64,000 bases of DNA from Pseudocitrobacter vendiensis (GTDB lineage: Bacteria; Pseudomonadota; Gammaproteobacteria; Enterobacterales; Enterobacteriaceae). Positions 1-9,039 of this stretch are shown here, piece after piece. The position numbers and the translations under genes were made by a program. The notes under the pieces were generated by a model that did not search any database, was not told where the DNA came from, and saw only the letters and a program-made list of their open reading frames with translations. The DNA lies in contig NZ_CALSBS010000010.1 in the NCBI RefSeq assembly GCF_943590815.1, positions 91,163 to 155,162 on the forward strand. The letters are read 5' to 3'. The number at the start of each line of letters is the position of its first letter. Position 1 is the first letter of the stretch.

Positions 1-54
1 CAGTAATTCGCCCCGCTCAGTTTCGCAAACATCATCAACAGGATTTACCCGGCA

Positions 55-897
55 ATGCACTCATTACAACGAAAAGTTCTCCGCACAATCTGCCCCGATC
101 AAAAAGGCCTGATCGCACGAATTACCAATATTTGTTACAAGCATGAACTGAATATCGTGCAGAACAATGAATTCGTTGATCACCGTACCGGACGCTTTTT
201 TATGCGTACCGAACTGGAAGGCATATTTAACGATGTTACGCTGTTGGCAGATTTAGACAGCGCATTACCGGAAGGTTCTATCCGTGAACTGAACCCGGCA
301 GGTCGCCGCCGTATTGTTATTCTGGTCACCAAAGAGGCGCACTGCCTGGGTGATCTGCTAATGAAAGCGAATTACGGTGGTCTGGATGTGGAAATTGCCG
401 CCGTGATTGGCAACCATGAAACCCTGCGCACGCTGGTTGAACGTTTTGATATTCCGTTCCAACTGGTAAGCCACGAAGGGCTGACGCGCGATGAACATGA
501 CCAGCAGATGGCAGATGCCATCGATGCATACGAGCCGGACTACGTGGTGCTGGCGAAATATATGCGCGTCCTGACACCAAACTTTGTGTCACGTTTCCCG
601 AATAAAATTATCAATATTCACCACTCATTCCTGCCGGCCTTTATTGGTGCTCGTCCTTATCACCAGGCTTATGAGCGCGGCGTGAAGATCATCGGCGCCA
701 CCGCGCATTACGTGAATGATAATCTGGATGAAGGCCCGATCATCATGCAGGACGTGATTCACGTTGATCACACCTATACAGCGGAAGATATGATGCGCGC
801 CGGTCGCGACGTCGAGAAGAATGTATTAAGCCGCGCATTGTACCAGGTGCTGGCCCAGCGCGTATTCGTGTACGGCAATCGGACGATTATTCTTTAA
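55..897 (+). CDS. purU: formyltetrahydrofolate deformylase PurU
   Basis: Hydrolyses 10-formyl-THF to formate and THF, supplying formate to PurT and balancing the one-carbon pool in the cytoplasm. The 280-residue product has the same length as the E. coli protein. An N-terminal ACT domain (about residues 7–85, starting VLRTICPDQKGLIARIT) is followed by a formyltransferase-type hydrolase domain with the NIHHSFLPAFIGARPYHQA segment that holds the catalytic His and nearby residues. The ATG at 55 follows an AGGA at 40–43. It lies upstream of the tRNA-Tyr genes as in E. coli. Family and function are well supported. Confidence 0.97.
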   Translation: MHSLQRKVLRTICPDQKGLIARITNICYKHELNIVQNNEFVDHRTGRFFMRTELEGIFNDVTLLADLDSALPEGSIRELNPAGRRRIVILVTKEAHCLGDLLMKANYGGLDVEIAAVIGNHETLRTLVERFDIPFQLVSHEGLTRDEHDQQMADAIDAYEPDYVVLAKYMRVLTPNFVSRFPNKIINIHHSFLPAFIGARPYHQAYERGVKIIGATAHYVNDNLDEGPIIMQDVIHVDHTYTAEDMMRAGRDVEKNVLSRALYQVLAQRVFVYGNRTIIL

Positions 898-978
898 TCA
901 CTAACAAAATGAACTGGTTGCCTTTAACGCGTTACGGATGAAAAGTACGCAAACGGTTCATTTTATTCAAACGAAAGC

Positions 979-1006
979 TTTACAGCGGCGCGTCATTTGA
1001 TATGAT
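979..1006 (+). promoter_or_regulatory. tyrT-type stable RNA promoter
   Basis: A TTTACA -35 (979–984) and TATGAT -10 (1001–1006) are 16 bp apart. They are followed by a GC-rich discriminator GCGCCCCGC, the hallmark of stringently controlled stable-RNA promoters. The stretch closely resembles the E. coli tyrT promoter as I remember it. It should drive both tRNA-Tyr genes downstream. FIS sites upstream are expected from E. coli but were not resolved. Confidence 0.85.
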
Positions 1007-1056
1007 GCGCCCCGCTTCCCCACAAGGAAGCAGGCCAGTACCAAGCAATACCCCGT

Positions 1057-1141
<85 letters not shown>

Positions 1142-1226
1142 TTATTCACCACAGCGATGTGGTAACTTCGGTGAGATTGTTAATGTTTGCACTCATCGGG
1201 GAAGGGTGAGGAGCGAAGCGACGAAT

Positions 1227-1246
1227 AATCCTTCCCCCACCACCAT
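1227..1246 (+). repeat. tRNA-Tyr 3'-end remnant between the two tRNA genes
   Basis: The segment AATCCTTCCCCCACCACCAT copies the last 19 nt of tRNA-Tyr plus one flanking base, but no tRNA body precedes it. It belongs to the same family of 3'-end duplications seen after the second tRNA and resembles the tRNA-Tyr-derived repeats of the E. coli tyrT locus. Confidence 0.7.
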
Positions 1247-1279
1247 CTCAAGCATTACCTCAAAATTAGAATTACCCCT

Positions 1280-1337
<58 letters not shown>

Positions 1338-1364
<27 letters not shown>

Positions 1365-1650
1365 TCACTTTCTGATAAAGCCTAATTTAAACTTATCGAT
1401 ATCGTTTCATATTCTGCCCATGCGGGAAGGATGAGAAGCTTCGACCAAGGTTCGAATCCTTCCCCCACCACCATCACTTTCTGATAAAGCCTAATTTAAA
1501 CTTATCGATATCGTTTCATATTCTGCCCATGCGGGAAGGATGAGAAGCTTCGACCAAGGTTCGATTCGAGCGTAGCGAGAAAGCGTTGCCGCAGGCAACG
1601 ACCCGAAGGGCGAAGCGCGTAGCGCTGAGTAATCCTTCCCCCACCACCAT
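1338..1650 (+). repeat. 109-bp tandem repeats that start inside tRNA-Tyr
   Basis: The last 27 nt of the second tRNA plus 82 nt of downstream DNA form a unit (1338–1446) that is repeated exactly at 1447–1555. A third start at 1556 diverges after about 8 bp. A further tRNA 3' end (AATCCTTCCCCCACCACCAT) is at 1630–1650. Each unit ends in GCGGGAAGGATGAGAAGC. The arrangement parallels the E. coli tyrT repeats that give rtT RNA and the Tpr reading frame. I see no convincing protein-coding frame here. Confidence 0.85.
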
Positions 1651-1739
1651 CACTTTCTTAAATACTCAAAACCTGTTACTCCGAGCTGATTTTTGCCCGG
1701 TGGCACTGCGTTTACCGGGCCTACAAATGCACGTTACCC

Positions 1740-2016
1740 GTAGGTCGGATAAGCGAAGCGCCTTCCGACAATTCACACCGCACCGTGCCCATTACAACCG
1801 CCAAAGCAGGGTTTGTTATTAACATGACATGCACACCGCCCGTAGGTCGGATAAGCGAAGCGCCATCCGACAATTCACACCGCACCATGCCCATAAAAAC
1901 CGCCGATGCCGGGTTTGTGGTTAACATGACATACACACCGCCCGTAGGTCGGATAAGCGAAGCGCATCCGACACTTCACACCGCACCCATAAAAAAACCC
2001 CGCCGAAGCAGGGTTT
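1740..2016. repeat. three 102-bp units, each a REP-like palindrome plus a terminator-like hairpin
   Basis: Units begin at 1740, 1842 and 1944, exactly 102 bp apart. Each opens with a palindrome of the REP/BIME type (GTCGGAT near one end, ATCCGAC near the other, GCGAAGC centre), continues through TTCACACCGCACC, and then has a CCGCC…GGGTTTG hairpin. Only the third unit, next to narI, has the full A/T tract of a working terminator. A separate REP-like palindrome (CCCGGTGGCACTG / TTTACCGGGCC) lies at about 1696–1721. No gene is supported between 1651 and 2035. Confidence 0.8.
1991..2016 (-). terminator. Rho-independent terminator of narGHJI
   Basis: Read on the minus strand: AAACCCTGC–TTCG–GCGGGGTTT followed by a T run (1997–1991). 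This is a 9-bp stem with a UUCG tetraloop, 20 bp past the narI stop. Confidence 0.9.
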
Positions 2017-2035
2017 GTCGTCAATGCAAACGCGC

Positions 2036-2713
2036 TTAGTGACGCGCACGCACAATCTGATACTTACGCGTCAGATATTCTACCGGCACGCTCCAGATGT
2101 GTACCAGACGCGAGAACGGGAACAGCAGGAACAGCGTCATGCCAAGCACCAGGTGAACGCGGTAGATTAGTGCCACGCCATCCAGATGCGCAGACGCACC
2201 GCCGTGGAAGGTCACCACCGATTGCGCCCAGCCGACCAGTTTCATCATCTCGCTACCGTCCATATGTTGCGCAGAGAACGGAATGGTCAGCAGACCCAGC
2301 GCACACTGCACCACCAGCAGTGTCAGAATCAGAATATCCGCACCGGTAGAGGTTGCACGCACGCGCGGGCTAAACAGACGGCGTTTCAGCAGCAATACGC
2401 CGCCAATCAGACACAGCACGCCGCTTGCGCCACCAGCAAACATCGCCATTTTCTGTTTCACTTCAATCGGCAGCCATGCTTCATACATCCAGTGCGGTGT
2501 CAGCATTCCGAGGAAGTGACCCGCGAAGATCCCCAAAATGCCGAGGTGGAACAGGTTCGACGCCACGTTCATTCCTTTGCGATCCAGCATCTGGCTGGAT
2601 GCCGCTCGCCAGGTGTACTGGCCATAGTCATAACGCAGCCAGCTACCAATCAGAAATACCGAACCCGCAATGTATGGATAGATATCGAAGAGAAACATAT
2701 TCAGGAAGTGCAT
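2036..2713 (-). CDS. narI: respiratory nitrate reductase A gamma subunit (cytochrome b) NarI
   Basis: Membrane anchor of NarGHI. It oxidises quinol at the periplasmic side and passes electrons through two b haems to NarH. The 225 residues match the E. coli length. Five membrane helices are visible, starting with [20 protein letters not shown]. The haem ligands fall in two pairs: His in [17 protein letters not shown] (about 56 and 66) and His in YRVHLVLGM / SRLVHIWS (about 187 and 205). The start at 2713 overlaps the narJ stop by one base, so the two are translationally coupled. Last gene of narGHJI. Confidence 0.97.
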   Translation of the reverse strand: MHFLNMFLFDIYPYIAGSVFLIGSWLRYDYGQYTWRAASSQMLDRKGMNVASNLFHLGILGIFAGHFLGMLTPHWMYEAWLPIEVKQKMAMFAGGASGVLCLIGGVLLLKRRLFSPRVRATSTGADILILTLLVVQCALGLLTIPFSAQHMDGSEMMKLVGWAQSVVTFHGGASAHLDGVALIYRVHLVLGMTLFLLFPFSRLVHIWSVPVEYLTRKYQIVRARH

Positions 2714-3423
2714 TATCGCTCTCCTCCGTTAGAGATATTCAGATATTGTGGCGCGACAGCCCCCGCAAACCGGCGTTGGTGAGCCGCTATTTCAGACTCG
2801 CCGCAGCCCTGGTCGGCGAAGAATTTCACCTGCTCTTCTTCCCAGACAGCATCCAGCGCCTGCGGGGTATCATCGCGCGCTTCATCAGCGATTTTTTCGG
2901 CGACTTTGTCGCTGTCCACTTCGCTGTGCGCCATTTTCAGCAACGTATCAAACAGCACCGCATAATGGCTTTCTCGTTGCGTCAGACGCGCGCTTAACAG
3001 CGCCAGAATCGGCGCAATATCCTGCAATCCACCAATGGCTTCACTTTCCGGCAACTGAGCAAGATATTCCAGATACAGTGGCAGATGATCCGGCAGCTCG
3101 CGGCTGTCCAGCTGCAAACCGTGCTGCTCATACTGGTTCATCAGGTCAACCATCGCCTGACCGCGATCGCGGGATTCCCCGTGAACGTGTTCGAACAGCA
3201 GCAGCGAAGTGGCGCGACCACGGTCAAAGAGCTCGCTGTAGTTCGCCTGGACATCGAGAAGATCCTGCGCGGTCAAATCGCGCAGGAAAACGCCCAGTTT
3301 CTGGGCATCCTCTTTATCGAGTTTTGCTGAAGACGCGAGAGCCTCGAAAACCTCGTCCTGATGCTGCCACAGGGCAGCATCCGGGTATTCGAGCAGACGC
3401 GAAATGACGAGTAGCTCAATCAT
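2713..3423 (-). CDS. narJ: nitrate reductase molybdenum cofactor assembly chaperone NarJ
   Basis: Cytoplasmic chaperone of the TorD/NarJ family. It binds the NarG N-terminus and is needed for insertion of the Mo cofactor and an Fe-S cluster before NarGH docks on NarI. It is not part of the final enzyme. At 236 residues it is the usual length. The family segment [31 protein letters not shown] is recognisable. The acidic, helix-rich make-up fits. The start overlaps the narH stop by four bases (ATGA). Confidence 0.95.
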   Translation of the reverse strand: MIELLVISRLLEYPDAALWQHQDEVFEALASSAKLDKEDAQKLGVFLRDLTAQDLLDVQANYSELFDRGRATSLLLFEHVHGESRDRGQAMVDLMNQYEQHGLQLDSRELPDHLPLYLEYLAQLPESEAIGGLQDIAPILALLSARLTQRESHYAVLFDTLLKMAHSEVDSDKVAEKIADEARDDTPQALDAVWEEEQVKFFADQGCGESEIAAHQRRFAGAVAPQYLNISNGGER

Positions 3424-4958
3424 GCGTGCGGCTCCGTTTTGCTGCTCACATCGATAGCATCAATGCGGCGGCTGTTGAACAGGTTGAATTTGCTGTCTGA
3501 ACCGTGGCAACCGTCGCCGAAGCTGAAACCGCAACCGCTTTTTTCCGGGAAGGCTTCACGCGCCTGCTCACGGTGGCTGCTCGGCACCACGAAACGATCT
3601 TCGTAATTCGCGATAGCCAGGTAGCGATACATCTCCTGCGCCTGCGCTTCGGTCAGGCCAACTTCTTCCAGCGCGCGGGTATCTACTACGCCATCGACGT
3701 TTTCCGCACGTTTGAAGTGGCGCATCGCCAGCATACGTTTCAGTGCCAGCAGTACTGGCTGGGTATCGCCAGCAGTCAACAGGTTCGCCAGATACTGAAC
3801 CGGAATACGCAGACTTTCGACATCCGGCAGGATACCGTTGCTGCCCAGCTCGCCCGCATCGGCAGCCGACTGAATCGGTGACAGTGGCGGCACGTACCAC
3901 ACCATTGGCAGCGTGCGATATTCCGGGTGCAGCGGCAGCGCCAGCTTCCAGTCAACGGCCATTTTGTAAACCGGTGACTGCTGTGCCGCTTCGATCACAC
4001 CCTGCGGAATGCCATCTTTCAGCGCCTGCTCAATCACTTTCGGATCGTTCGGATCGAGGAACACCTCCAGTTGACGCTGATAGAGATCTTTTTCGCTTCC
4101 CGTACTTGCCGCCTGTTCAATCGCATCCGCGTCATACAGCAGCACGCCCAGATAGCGGATACGCCCCACGCAGGTTTCGGAGCACACGGTCGGCTGACCG
4201 GCTTCGATACGCGGGTAGCAGAAGATGCACTTCTCAGACTTGCCGCTCTTCCAGTTGAAGTAGATTTTTTTGTACGGGCAGCCGGTGATACACATACGCC
4301 AGCCACGGCATTTGTCCTGGTCGATCAGCACGATGCCGTCTTCTTCACGCTTGTAGATAGCACCGCTCGGGCAGGTCGCCGCACAGGCCGGGTTAAGGCA
4401 GTGCTCGCACAAACGCGGCAGGTACATCATGAAGGTGTTTTCGAACTGGCCGTACATCGCTTTCTGCATGTTTTCGAAGTTTTTGTCTTTCGACAGCTTC
4501 TCAAACTCGCCGCCCAGGTCATCTTCCCAGTTCGGGCCTTTTTCGATTTTCGCCATACGCTGACCGGTGATCAGCGAGCGCGGGCGAGCAATAGGCTGCA
4601 CTTTTGTGCCTTCTGGCGCGGTATGCAGATTCTGGTAATCAAAATCAAACGGCTCGTAATAATCATCAAGCCCCGGCAGATGCGGGTTAGCAAAAATTTT
4701 ACCCAGCAGCAATGCACGGTTACCCATGCGCGGCTGGATTTTGCCGTTGATTTTGCGGATCCAGCCGCCTTTATATTTTTCCTGGTTTTCCCAGTCGGTC
4801 GGGAAGCCCTGGCCCGGCTTAGTTTCCACGTTGTTAAACCACGCGTACTCCACGCCTTCACGGCTGGTCCAGACGTTTTTACAGGTGACTGAACAGGTGT
4901 GGCAACCGATGCACTTATCCAGATTCAGCACCATGCCGACTTGTGAACGAATTTTCAT
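3420..4958 (-). CDS. narH: nitrate reductase A beta subunit (Fe-S) NarH
   Basis: Electron-transfer subunit carrying three [4Fe-4S] and one [3Fe-4S] clusters between NarI haem and NarG. The 512 residues contain four Cys groups: CIGCHTCSVTC near residue 16, CEHCLNPACAATC and CRGWRMCITGC mid-protein, and CIFCYPR…CSETC. The Trp in CRGWRMC replaces a Cys, which is what makes the [3Fe-4S] site. Four-base overlaps join it to both narG and narJ. It lies on the cytoplasmic face of the inner membrane. Confidence 0.97.
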   Translation of the reverse strand: MKIRSQVGMVLNLDKCIGCHTCSVTCKNVWTSREGVEYAWFNNVETKPGQGFPTDWENQEKYKGGWIRKINGKIQPRMGNRALLLGKIFANPHLPGLDDYYEPFDFDYQNLHTAPEGTKVQPIARPRSLITGQRMAKIEKGPNWEDDLGGEFEKLSKDKNFENMQKAMYGQFENTFMMYLPRLCEHCLNPACAATCPSGAIYKREEDGIVLIDQDKCRGWRMCITGCPYKKIYFNWKSGKSEKCIFCYPRIEAGQPTVCSETCVGRIRYLGVLLYDADAIEQAASTGSEKDLYQRQLEVFLDPNDPKVIEQALKDGIPQGVIEAAQQSPVYKMAVDWKLALPLHPEYRTLPMVWYVPPLSPIQSAADAGELGSNGILPDVESLRIPVQYLANLLTAGDTQPVLLALKRMLAMRHFKRAENVDGVVDTRALEEVGLTEAQAQEMYRYLAIANYEDRFVVPSSHREQAREAFPEKSGCGFSFGDGCHGSDSKFNLFNSRRIDAIDVSSKTEPHA

Positions 4959-7900
4959 TTTACGCTCTCCTGTACCTGGTCATTGCCTTCGCCATCCAAC
5001 CAGTCAATGTTCTTCATCTTACGTACCACAACAAACTCATCGCGGTTAGAGCCGACAGTGCCGTAGTAGTTAAAGCCGTAGGCCAACTGCGCATAGCCGC
5101 CAATCATGTGCGTCGGTTTCGGCGTAATACGCGTTACCGAGTTATGAATACCGCCGCGCTGGCTGGTGATTTCTGAACCCGGCAGGTTCACGATACGTTC
5201 CTGCGCGTGGTACATCATGGTCATCCCTTCCGGCACACGCTGGCTGACAACCGCACGGGCAGTTAACGCGCCGTTGCTATTGAAGACTTCAATCCAGTCG
5301 TTATCGGCAATCCCCAGCGATTTAGCATCAACTTCGCTCATCCATACCACCGGGCCACCGCGACCCAAAGTCAGCATCAGCAGGTTGTCACTGTAGGTGG
5401 AGTGGATCCCCCACTTCTGGTGCGGCGTCAGGAAGTTGAGCGCTTTTTCCGGGTTACCGTTAGATTTCTGGCCCATCACTTCTTTTACCGAACGGGTATC
5501 GATCGGCGGGCGGTAAACCAGCAGGCTTTCCCCGAAATCACGCATCCACTGGTGATCCTGATACAGCTGCTGACGGCCAGAGAGCGTACGCCACGGGATC
5601 AGCTCGTGAACGTTGGTGTAACCGGCGTTATAAGAAACGTGCTCATCTTCAAGGCCTGACCAGGTCGGGCTGGAGATGATTTTGCGCGGTTGCGCCTGAA
5701 TATCGCGGAAGCGAATCTTCTCGTCTTCTTTATTCAGCGCCAGATGTTTATGGTCACGACCGGTAAACTCACCCAGTGCGGCCCATGCCTTCACGGCAAC
5801 CTGGCCGTTGGTTTCCGGCGCCAGCGTCAGGATCATCTCTGCCGCATCAATCGCCGTATTCAGCATCGGCTGACCTTTCGCCGGGCCGTCCGATTTGGTG
5901 TAGTTGAGCTTACGCAGCAGATCCATCTCGCTCTGGGTATTCCAGGCAATGCCTTTACCGCCGTTACCGATTTTCTCCATCAGCGGGCCGATAGAGGTGA
6001 AGCGCTCGTAAGTTGCCGGGTAGTCACGCTCAACGGTCAGAATATGCGGCGCGGTTTTCCCTGGGATCAGGTCACACTCGCCTTTTTTCCAGTCTTTTAC
6101 ATCCAGCGGCTGCGCCAGTTCGGCAGCGGAGTCGTGCTGGATTGGCAGCGTCACCACGTCGGTTTCTTTGCCTAAATGCCCCACGCACACTTCCGAGAAT
6201 TTCTTCGCGATACCTTTGTAGATTTCCCAGTCGCTTTTGGACTCCCAGGCCGGGTCAACCGCGGCAGACAGCGGATGAATAAACGGATGCATATCCGAGG
6301 TATTCATGTCGTCTTTTTCATACCAGGTCGCGGTTGGCAGCACGATGTCAGAGTAGAGACAGGTGCTCGACAGACGGAAGTCCAGCGTTACCACCAGATC
6401 CAGTTTGCCGTCGAGGCCGTTGTCCTGCCATTCCACTTCTTCCGGTTTCACGCCGCCCTGTTTGCCGAGATCTTTCCCCTGAATACCGTGCTCGGTACCC
6501 AGCAGATATTTCAGCATGAACTCATGGCCTTTACCGGAAGAGCCCAGCAGGTTAGAACGCCAGATGAACATGTTACGCGGATGGTTTTTACCGTTTTCCG
6601 GCTGTTCTGCCGCAAAGCGAATAGAGCCCTCTTTCAGGGATTTCACGGTGTAATCCACCGGATTCATGCCCGCTTTTTCCGCTTCTTCGGCAATACGCAG
6701 TGGGTTAGTGCCTAACTGCGGTGCAGACGGCAGCCAGCCCATACGTTCGGCGCGCACGTTGAAGTCAATCATATGGCCGGTATAGCGAGATTTATCCGCC
6801 AGCGGAGACAACAACTCTTCCGCCGTAACAGTTTCGTAACGCCACTGGCTGGAGTGGTTATAGAAGTACGAGGTGCTGTTCATGTGACGCGCCGGGCGCT
6901 GCCAGTCAAGGGCAAACGCCAGCGGCTGCCAGCCGGTTTGCGGACGCAGTTTTTCCTGGTCCACATAGTGTGCCCAGCCGCCGCCGCTCTGACCCACGCA
7001 ACCGCAGAAGATCAGCATGTTGATCAGGCCACGGTAGTTCATGTCCAGGTGATACCAGTGGTTCAGACCAGCACCGACGATGATCATCGAACGGCCATGG
7101 GTCTTATCGGCGTTATCTGCAAACTCACGCGCGACGCGGATGATGTGTGCACGAGAAACGCCCGTCACTTTCTCCGCCCAGGCCGGGGTGTAAGCCTTCA
7201 TGTCGTCGTAGCTGGTGGCGCAGTTTTCATCGTTCAGACCGCGTTCCAGGCCATAGTTCGCCAGCGTCAGGTCATAAACGGTGGTTACCAGCGCGGTGCT
7301 GCCATCGGCCAGTTGAACGCGTTTGACCGGCAGTTTGTGCAGCAGGATATTTTCCAGCTCAACATTCTGGAAGTGCTCGGTGCCTTCGCCGCCAAAGTAC
7401 GGGAAACCAACCTGTGCGATGTCATCGTGGCTGCCCAGCAGGCTCAGACGCAGTTGAACGTCTTCACCGGTTTTACCGTCACGCTGTTCGAGGTTCCATT
7501 TACCTTTATCGCCCCAGCGGAAACCGATAGAGCCGTTCGGCGCGGTCATGTCACCCTGTTCATCATAGGCGACGGTTTTCCATTCCGGATTCTTTTCCTG
7601 ACCCAGCGCATCAACCAGATCGGCGGCACGCAGCATGCGGCCCGCCGCGTAGTAACCGTCACGCTCTTCCAGCATCACCAGCATTGGCATGTCGGTATAG
7701 CGACGAACGTAGTCGGTGAAGTACTGGCTCGGTTTGTCGAGGTGGAATTCACGCAGCATCACGTGACCCATCGCCAGCGCCATTGCGGCATCGGTACCCT
7801 GCTTCGGTGCCAGCCACAGATCGCACAGTTTGGCGATTTCAGCGTAGTCCGGGGTAATGGCAACGGTTTTGGTCCCTTTGTAACGCACTTCAGTGAAGAA

Positions 7901-8698
7901 GTGAGCGTCCGGGGTACGCGTCTGCGGCACGTTAGAGCCCCAGGCGATGATGTAGTTAGAGTTATACCAGTCGGCCGATTCCGGTACGTCCGTCTGCTCA
8001 CCCCAGGTCTGCGGAGACGCTGGCGGTAAGTCACAGTACCAGTCGTAGAAGCTCAGGCAGGTACCGCCAATCAGCGACAGATAACGCGCGCCAGAGGCGT
8101 AAGAAACCATCGACATCGCCGGGATCGGCGAGAAGCCTGCTACACGGTCAGGGCCGTAGGTTTTGACGGTATAGACGTTAGACGCCGCAATCAGCTCATT
8201 CACTTCCTGCCAGGAGGAGCGCACGAAACCGCCGCGACCACGCGCCTGTTTGAAGCTTTTGGCTTTATCAGAATCTTCGATGATGGACGCCCATGCATCA
8301 ACCGGATCGCTGTGCTGCACTTTTGCTTCACGCCACATTTTCATCAGGCGTTTACGCATCAACGGATATTTCAGGCGGTTGGCGCTGTAGAGGTACCAGG
8401 AGTAGCTGGCGCCGCGAGGGCAGCCGCGTGGCTCGTGGTTAGGCAAATCCGGGCGAGTGCGCGGGTAATCGGTTTGTTGGGTTTCCCAGGTCACCAGGCC
8501 ATTTTTTACGTAGATTTTCCAACTGCATGAACCCGTACAGTTCACCCCATGGGTAGAACGTACAACTTTGTCATGCTGCCAGCGTTGGCGGTATCCATCT
8601 TCCCAATCCCGGTTGGTATTCAGAATCTGTCCGTGCCCATCGGCAAAAGTTTCACCCTTCTGTTTGAAGTAGCGAAACCGGTCCAGGAATTTACTCAT
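4955..8698 (-). CDS. narG: respiratory nitrate reductase A alpha subunit NarG
   Basis: Catalytic subunit that reduces nitrate to nitrite at a Mo-bis-MGD centre. It has 1247 residues, as in E. coli. The N-terminal FS0 cluster ligands are visible as His in VVRSTHGVNC, then C-x3-C (CTGSC) and the Cys of EPRGCPRGASY. The Mo-ligand Asp region is SADWYNSNYIIAWGSN (near residue 222). The C-terminal cofactor-binding domain includes HWMRDFGESLLVYRPP and THMIGGYAQLAYGFNYYG. It is the first gene of narGHJI and its start follows an AGGAGAGACCCG ribosome site. Confidence 0.98.
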   Translation of the reverse strand: MSKFLDRFRYFKQKGETFADGHGQILNTNRDWEDGYRQRWQHDKVVRSTHGVNCTGSCSWKIYVKNGLVTWETQQTDYPRTRPDLPNHEPRGCPRGASYSWYLYSANRLKYPLMRKRLMKMWREAKVQHSDPVDAWASIIEDSDKAKSFKQARGRGGFVRSSWQEVNELIAASNVYTVKTYGPDRVAGFSPIPAMSMVSYASGARYLSLIGGTCLSFYDWYCDLPPASPQTWGEQTDVPESADWYNSNYIIAWGSNVPQTRTPDAHFFTEVRYKGTKTVAITPDYAEIAKLCDLWLAPKQGTDAAMALAMGHVMLREFHLDKPSQYFTDYVRRYTDMPMLVMLEERDGYYAAGRMLRAADLVDALGQEKNPEWKTVAYDEQGDMTAPNGSIGFRWGDKGKWNLEQRDGKTGEDVQLRLSLLGSHDDIAQVGFPYFGGEGTEHFQNVELENILLHKLPVKRVQLADGSTALVTTVYDLTLANYGLERGLNDENCATSYDDMKAYTPAWAEKVTGVSRAHIIRVAREFADNADKTHGRSMIIVGAGLNHWYHLDMNYRGLINMLIFCGCVGQSGGGWAHYVDQEKLRPQTGWQPLAFALDWQRPARHMNSTSYFYNHSSQWRYETVTAEELLSPLADKSRYTGHMIDFNVRAERMGWLPSAPQLGTNPLRIAEEAEKAGMNPVDYTVKSLKEGSIRFAAEQPENGKNHPRNMFIWRSNLLGSSGKGHEFMLKYLLGTEHGIQGKDLGKQGGVKPEEVEWQDNGLDGKLDLVVTLDFRLSSTCLYSDIVLPTATWYEKDDMNTSDMHPFIHPLSAAVDPAWESKSDWEIYKGIAKKFSEVCVGHLGKETDVVTLPIQHDSAAELAQPLDVKDWKKGECDLIPGKTAPHILTVERDYPATYERFTSIGPLMEKIGNGGKGIAWNTQSEMDLLRKLNYTKSDGPAKGQPMLNTAIDAAEMILTLAPETNGQVAVKAWAALGEFTGRDHKHLALNKEDEKIRFRDIQAQPRKIISSPTWSGLEDEHVSYNAGYTNVHELIPWRTLSGRQQLYQDHQWMRDFGESLLVYRPPIDTRSVKEVMGQKSNGNPEKALNFLTPHQKWGIHSTYSDNLLMLTLGRGGPVVWMSEVDAKSLGIADNDWIEVFNSNGALTARAVVSQRVPEGMTMMYHAQERIVNLPGSEITSQRGGIHNSVTRITPKPTHMIGGYAQLAYGFNYYGTVGSNRDEFVVVRKMKNIDWLDGEGNDQVQESVK

Positions 8699-8762
8699 CG
8701 GGTCTCTCCTGTTTGGAGCCTGTCGGCTCTCTGATAAATCGACATTGCTGAATTTGCAGCGA

Positions 8763-8855
8763 AATTAACGCTCTGAAAGAGGAAGGGAATTGATAGGGAT
8801 CAAGATGAATCGGCTTAATAATCACACGAAATTTTACATGTACCACCTTGGTGGT
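8763..8855 (-). promoter_or_regulatory. narG promoter region with FNR site and inverted repeat
   Basis: TTGATCCCTATCAA (8790–8803, minus strand) is a perfect TTGAT-N4-ATCAA FNR palindrome. A TTAATT -10-like element sits about 30 bp downstream (8763–8768), which places FNR near -41.5 as in E. coli narG. Further upstream, TACCACC-TT-GGTGGTA (8840–8855) is an inverted pair of heptamers with the 7-2-7 spacing of NarL/NarP sites, at roughly -93. The heptamers match the TACYNMT consensus imperfectly. The rest of 8870–8990 is AT-rich with no gene supported. Confidence 0.75.
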
Positions 8856-8993
8856 AGTATTTTTTGTTTTTTAACTTACTGTTATATAAGTATTTTTATG
8901 GGTATTTTGCGATTTAACATCCCATGTAGAGATGTTAATGGTATTAAGGGGTAGATGATTTTTATCCGTCGGCATACCGCCTTTTATCTGGTC

Positions 8994-9020
8994 AAAAAAA
9001 AGGCGCGATTCCTCGCGCCT
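8994..9020 (-). terminator. terminator downstream of narK
   Basis: On the minus strand, AGGCGCGAGGAATCGCGCCT followed by eight T. The hairpin begins 19 bp past the narK stop and separates narK from the narG promoter region. Confidence 0.9.
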
Positions 9021-9039
9021 GATAATCAAAAAGTCATAC

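Noticed and set aside
1586..2039. Two short plus-strand frames in the region after tRNA-Tyr
   Set aside because: They lie wholly in REP and terminator repeats and their predicted peptides simply repeat with the DNA.
6773..8029. 418-residue open frame opposite narG
   Set aside because: It is the antisense shadow of a highly conserved GC-rich gene; composition is unlike a real protein and no ribosome site was seen.
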